A stretch of DNA of 64,000 bases. It comes from Pristionchus mayeri (lineage: Eukaryota > Nematoda > Chromadorea > Rhabditida > Neodiplogasteridae). The notes under the pieces were generated by a model, which saw only the letters and a program-made list of their open reading frames with translations, was not told the origin of the DNA and did not search any database. The translations under genes and the position numbers were made by a program. Of this stretch, positions 58,901 through 64,000 are shown in pieces (the stretch's first letter is position 1; the number at the start of each line of letters is the position of its first letter). The DNA lies in NCBI GenBank assembly GCA_036245805.1, contig BTRK01000006.1, forward strand, positions 22,352,365 through 22,416,364, in the 5' to 3' direction.

Positions 58901-61900
58901 TAGGTCAGTGAATTATTATTTTTTATCATATTCAACTGTCTTTTCAGGCACTTCTACTCCCTTCCCTCTTCACTCTCATGGGTCTCCCACACAGAATCTC
59001 GTCCTCCTCTCTTGACCTACTCTCTCTCTCTCTCTCAAACACCACCATTGAATCCCATCACCCGCAGTGGAATCGACACCACTTTTAGTCGTTATAGAGA
59101 GCAGCACTTCATTTGAAACATCCCGTGACCCTTCACTGTCATCCTTGCCCCCCCCCCTTTCGATCTCACCGTTGTTATCCCTCTTCCCCTCTCACAGCAC
59201 TCATAATCCATGGAAACTCGTAATGAAGATTGGTCAGTTGTTTGTAGCATCTTTCTTCCCAACATGGCGACATCATTCAGGGAATCCTCCGGAGACGCTA
59301 TTGTTGGCGTTTTGTATTTCACCTGACTCGCTAAGGGGATTCGTACGAAAATAGGCAGACACAATGATGGTGACCTGAAAGAGGAGAGAGGAGACGTCTG
59401 TCTCTAATAGACGGCCTCTTTCCCTGTCTGAATCGTACCAAATCTCCTGGAATGCAGCCATCTGTTCTACTGCATGCATTTGAGCGAGGGATAGGAGGAT
59501 TGAGTAATACAACTTCGGGAAGAATCTCGAACTCCCTCCTCCTCATGTCAGCCCGATTTAATTTCTTAGGGATCTGAATACGTCTGGACATCTGACATTT
59601 GCCAACGAGAAGAATCCCGTCGTTATCACCTCTCGTCATTCTCAACACGGAAGGATAAATGCAAAGCCTGGCACAAATACACACTAATTTTTGGCGAGTT
59701 CTGATGTAGGGTTCCTGATTGAGCAACTTCTCATCTCACTACGTACGACGTGTCAAATTTAAAAATCCCTAAATGGCTCGACCGACGAAGCTGCAGAATT
59801 CAACTCGACTGTGGGCGAATTCCATCCACTGATCTAATAACACTTGAGCAGCAATTTCCCTCCCCAAACGACTCATAATTCATTTAAGCCGGAAATTCGC
59901 CGTAATTCGAGAGTTGAGAGCACAGATTGGAGAGCACCCAGCAGACATGCACCAATGTCCCTACCCTCTTCTCACAGCTCAATAAATGCATTGTTTTCAC
60001 ACCTACCTAAGATTGCAAAAAACGGCAAAGTTTATTCATGAATGTAGAAGTTGAATGGTAAACGTGAGAATCGTCAATGAAGATGAAAAATACAGTAAAA
60101 TTCGCAGTTTAGCTTCAAAGTTAGTAATGCAAACCTAGTCGAATCAGAAAACGCAACTGTACATCGTCGAAAATAGCTGTTCCATTTCTGTAGGGGATCT
60201 CGTCTCGTCATCGCTTTCGAATAGTTCAAATTTCTCTTGAGACTACACAACTGCCCCCTCAGGGTATTGTTCAGTCAGAAGTCATTATCCTCCAGGAGGT
60301 CAGAGAACTGCTTTCCTTCCATTCGAGCTTCGCCCCATAGATTGTTCTTTCCCCTGAGTGTATGCCCATTCTTCAAGGGACCACGCAGTGATGCGAGTCG
60401 GCACGGTCATTTCTCCGAATCACTGCACAGTTAATCGCATTGCAGTCGTGGGTTGACAGAACGACTGCATGTAAACATCCAATCCCACGCTCATTAGGGA
60501 AATTCCTCAGTCAACCCGTTCCATTTTTACGAAAGTCATATTCATGGAAACGAAACGTGTTCTGACCTTCTACCTTTTTGAAAATTAAAACTTAGTATCC
60601 ATTAATTTTTCGTGTAGTTCTCATATAGCGATATCTGTAAACAATTCTCTTGTCTACGGGATCAAACTACAATTGTTCTGCAGCACATAAAACGTCGAAC
60701 AAATACACGCTATATCAACACCGACCAGAAAAGCCAAAGTTTAGGAGCTGTAAGTTTGATCTCCAACAATTGTGGATAGAAATAATTCGAGCAAAAATCA
60801 GGGTGTGTTTATGCGTCTTCGAATCTCTTTCAGTTTCAGCAACTTCTCCCCTCTGCGAGTGACTCCCCTTTGATTTATTATTTGCCTTCTCGCCTCAGTA
60901 ATTATGGATACTCGCAAGAATCGGCCAACAAAGAGTGGAGGAAAGGAGAAGGAGACGGAGGGCATCTGCAACTGAGAGAATAGATGAGAATGAGAAAGAG
61001 GGTGCACGACGGATATTCTCGTTAAATTTTCAGGGAAATCTAGAACTTGTTGATTCGAGTTTATAGTCTGAGCTATATGTAGACGATTGGGATTGAATGC
61101 AGTCGTCATTGTGTGTGGGTGGAATTCGATTGTGGTATGAATCGATGCCCTTCCTTGCACTTAGACAATACGCAATTACCGTGTTCGAACAAAAGTTAGA
61201 CAAGGGCCACTGCAAAGGAACCAGGAAGAAGGTGAACTTTGGTGAGTATTCCCAGACTACTTACGAACTTCCAAATATAGGCCAGAAATTGGAGAAGTAA
61301 TTTGTCGTCATGACCTGAAATCCCACTGGCGAGCAAACAGAATGACTCTGATTTGAGAGTACGAATGAGATGAAGGAATGAAAAGAACTTCGATCTCGAG
61401 TCATTCCACTATTTGTTTATTTCGAAAACAAATAGTTTAGTTACGAACTATTCGCCATTGTCTCCTTAAAAAAATTTTCCTCGAGAATCCAAAAAAGAGA
61501 GAGACTAATCTCAAATGAAAAACAATTAGCTCTTCACTCTTCCATTTCTCTGTAATGTGTTATCACCCTGTCTCCTTCGACCACATCATCAGACCCCATA
61601 AAACTGCGATGAAACTACTCTGGGAGACAATTACATTTATTGGTTATGAGATCGGGCAGTTAGAGATCAGTTTCGTTTCCGCGGTCTCTGGGTAATTCCC
61701 AATCTACGCGATTGAGAGGTTAAATCAGCACAATTCGAAGAATTTTGATTAATAAAGTCAATATATCATACAAAGGATGAGAAGAGCCTAATGATGAGTA
61801 ATGGGCATCTTTACACGTTGAGGGAAATGGAAAGATGGACAAAAGGGATTCGGAGATCTACAGATCACACAGCCGAGTGATGTTACTTACCAAATAAAGG

Positions 61901-61913
61901 CGAGTTAGATGAT
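58901..61913. other. Intergenic, no confident gene
   Basis: 3 kb with CT microsatellite (about 59020-59036) and a C run (about 59150-59158). ORFs such as 59331-59726 (minus) and 61097-61300 (plus; end KLDKGHCKGTRKKVNFGEYS) have no family support or matching splice partners. Confidence 0.4.
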
Positions 61914-63647
61914 TCATTGCAAGTATGGTCGGGGACTCCAGTCCTTGTCGTGGTGGAGGTGCGGGACTCGCAGTCGTGCAGCAGGCAGATCAGCATCCGC
62001 CCGAGAGAAGTGAGGCACGTCTCGTTGCAGCAACTGCTCACGAATCTGAACAACCAGCTTTTCACTCCATTCACTTGTCACATATCTATTAAAACAGAAA
62101 TTAACAAGCAAAAATGTAGGTGCGATCCCGACTGTTAGGGTTAACAAAAATTCACCTTTTTGGTATTTTTTTGTAATAAAATAATGTAATAAAATAATGT
62201 GACCTTCCATCTGAGGGAGAGTCTCTTCTTCTCTCCCGGTGCGGGCAGACGCTTCCACTCCTGATCATCCACCCATTACCACACAATTCACAATTCCAAG
62301 CCAACTCTTGATGAAGCCATTTTTGAAGGTAGTCTATTTGATTGTTCGCTCACTCGCCTGCTGGTAGATGCCAATCCGATTGACGGGATCGAATCGGAAG
62401 GGACGACGACCCGGAGACGGCGCCAACACTCCACGAACACCTACTAAGAGAATGATTGCAACGATGAGAGAGCGGCAACTATATCACTAGACAAGCACTG
62501 CAGCAATATTACAAGAAAAATGATAGAAATAATTTATGCAAGATCGTATGGGTAAATAGACTGACCTCCCTCCAGTCCGACAGCCCCAGGGAGGATATCA
62601 GGGAGAGTTCCCTCCATTCTCCTTCCTCCCACACTCTCCCCATCTGCAGACGAGGAAGAGAACTGCAAAGACAACGATGGAGAACTTAATTAATTGAAAT
62701 GACGTTTCCCATAATCCTAGGATCCTGTCAGTAAGATAATGCATACCGAAATGTATCATGAGTAGAGAGAGGAGAGGAAGAGGGAAGACCGCTCTGTTCG
62801 ACGAGGAATGAGATTCTCTCTTCCGGAAGAATGAGAGGGTGGGGAAAGTTTTCCGGAAGACCAGTCTCGTAAAACTTCCGATGGTGAAAATCAAGTCAAA
62901 ATTTCATGCAAATGCATTTTGCCGTATCCTAATACCATATTTAAACTAGTTCTTCACAAAATGACTTAAAATCCGCTCTAAAACAGCATTTTTCCAGGCC
63001 CTACTCTTCCGGAAGACTTTGCACTTCCCCTCCCTCTTCCTCATTCCTCGCTCTCTCCTTCAAAAGAGCGGCAGAGTCTTCCCCTTCCTCTTCCCCTCCG
63101 CACTCTAATCATGAGAACACGATCAGTATTTCCATTATGAAAGGCTGATAATTCAACCACATTTGCATAGAGTATGCTCACCTTCCTTCCTCCTCCTTCT
63201 CTCTTCCTCCTTATTTCTTCAACTCTCTCCTTCAATCCCTGATCCATGGTGAATTTGCTCCTTCCTCCTCTCTTCTCATCACTCTCATCCTCGTCTCGAG
63301 CAGTTGAGGACACCGAGTCTGTAAGAGTACAATATTATTCAAAATTAAACCTCGTTTTCAAAAGTAAACATCACTGGTGCAAAATCAACACACAAACATG
63401 AAAATTGCACATTGCAAATAAAAGTTTTCACCGTCACTGATCCCTCTCCTTCTCACTTCTCCATCGGCCCTCTCCATAACCTCATTCACATCCCTCTCCC
63501 TCATCGCCGTAATCTTCAATCAGGAATCAATAATTGATTGCAACCATTAATTACCCCCTCATCGCGCCCTTCTTCAGGCGCCTTTGACTTGTACACCCGG
63601 GTGAAAATGTTGCCGAAGAATCCAGTCAGTTTAGAGAGAAATCCCAT
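61914..63647 (-). CDS. hyls-1: HYLS1-like centriole protein
   Basis: Spliced from the ATG at 63645-63647: MGFLSKLTGFFGNIFTRVYK; ITAMRERDVNEVMERADGEV; DSVSSTARDEDESDEKRGGR with GLKERVEEIRRKRE; an acidic segment EEEGEDSAALLKERARNEEE; ADGESVGGRRMEGTLPDILP; GVLAPSPGRRPFRFDPVNRI then GIYQQ; EWKRLPAPGEKKRLSLRWK; IREQLLQRDVPHFSRADADL, ending DWSPRPYLQ and a TGA at 61914-61916. The DPVxR, W, PGE, LRW and REQLL pattern resembles the conserved C-terminal box of HYLS1, a centriole protein recruited by SAS-4 and needed for cilia (family knowledge). The GIYQQ exon would use a GC-AG donor (CAG|GCGAGT). The exon between 62.7 and 63.0 kb is unsettled. The N-terminal half is charged and low-complexity. Confidence 0.6.
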
Positions 63648-64000
63648 TCACAGAGGAGCAGATCATAGCAGGGAGACACTAGACTATCCTCGTAGTTGAC
63701 ACAAAAAGAAGGAGCAGACAATACTTCCTCTCAGCCTTTCTCCCTTTGGATTTATACATGCTTTTTCGAGCGAATCAGAAAGGAGAATGCATTAAAACCA
63801 CTCAAGCGAGCCATTCATTCTGGACACCTTATGGGGAGTAAATAGGAATGTATGTGAAAGATGTTGTTTCCAAGAATTATTCGGGAAATTGCCTATTTCA
63901 AAATTTTAACCCTCACAATTACGCTCCAACACATCCCGGTCTCGAGCAGAACTGTTTGGTGCCTTACTATGCCAGAAAAAATGCAGAGTATTTCTAAGAA
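63648..64000. other. Upstream region of HYLS1-like gene
   Basis: 353 bases to the window edge with no gene seen; contains the likely promoter of the minus-strand gene. Confidence 0.5.

Noticed and set aside
59331..59726. 131-codon minus-strand ORF
   Set aside because: No recognisable family and no consistent neighbouring exons; starts and stops unsupported.
61914..62050. Cys-rich reading (SCCNETCLTSLG) suggesting an insulin-like A chain
   Set aside because: Cysteine spacing is off by one from insulin, no B chain or signal peptide is nearby, and the other frame joins in phase to the HYLS1-like exons.

Overview
The window looks like a nematode nuclear genome segment. It has compact multi-exon genes with short introns ending mostly in TTNCAG, a tandem family of two-cysteine transthyretin-like secreted proteins (a nematode-expanded family), a nuclear receptor with the nematode-type CNACK P-box, and DNA repeats built on TTAGGC, the nematode telomere unit. 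The many exons per gene (about 30 in vps-39) and moderate GC would fit a diplogastrid such as Pristionchus, but that is inference. All gene models below are hand-spliced from splice sites, reading phase and family similarity.

Layout. 1-4.3 kb (minus): 5' part of a MORC-family GHKL ATPase that runs off the left edge. 4.7-9.4 kb (minus): a lysine-rich multi-zinc-finger protein, directly upstream of MORC. 11.0-23.2 kb (minus): a complete VPS39 homologue (HOPS/CORVET tethering). Its introns carry a frameshifted mariner, a 2-kb foldback element and a telomere-repeat-bearing MITE. 23.4-28.7 kb: a mosaic of RPL-3 pseudogene pieces, a small novel plus-strand gene with a duplicated first exon, and a small minus-strand gene, bracketed by two inverted copies of a CACCTAGGTG-rich repeat. 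29.3-32.7 kb (minus): an unidentified multi-exon gene with an in-frame TGA. 33.5 kb: a tandem repeat. 35.3-38.0 kb (plus): a nuclear hormone receptor. 39.7 kb: a foldback MITE.

41.3-47.3 kb: five transthyretin-like genes, four tandem on plus and one on minus with a C-terminal charged extension. 47.9 kb: tRNA-Leu(AAG). 48.4-50.9 kb: a dead, 5'-truncated LINE. 51.2-52.1 kb: a single-RRM RNA-binding protein. 52.8-53.7 kb: a mariner-type deletion derivative. 57.3-58.9 kb (plus): a four-exon neuropeptide precursor whose predicted amidated peptides fit the invertebrate tachykinin-related FxGxR-amide pattern. 61.9-63.6 kb (minus): a protein whose C-terminus looks like the HYLS1 centriole/ciliogenesis family.

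The genes do not form one pathway. The most notable material is (i) two MITEs whose interiors are degenerate TTAGGC arrays, (ii) the tachykinin-like precursor, and (iii) the heavy load of foldback and mobile DNA inside vps-39 introns.
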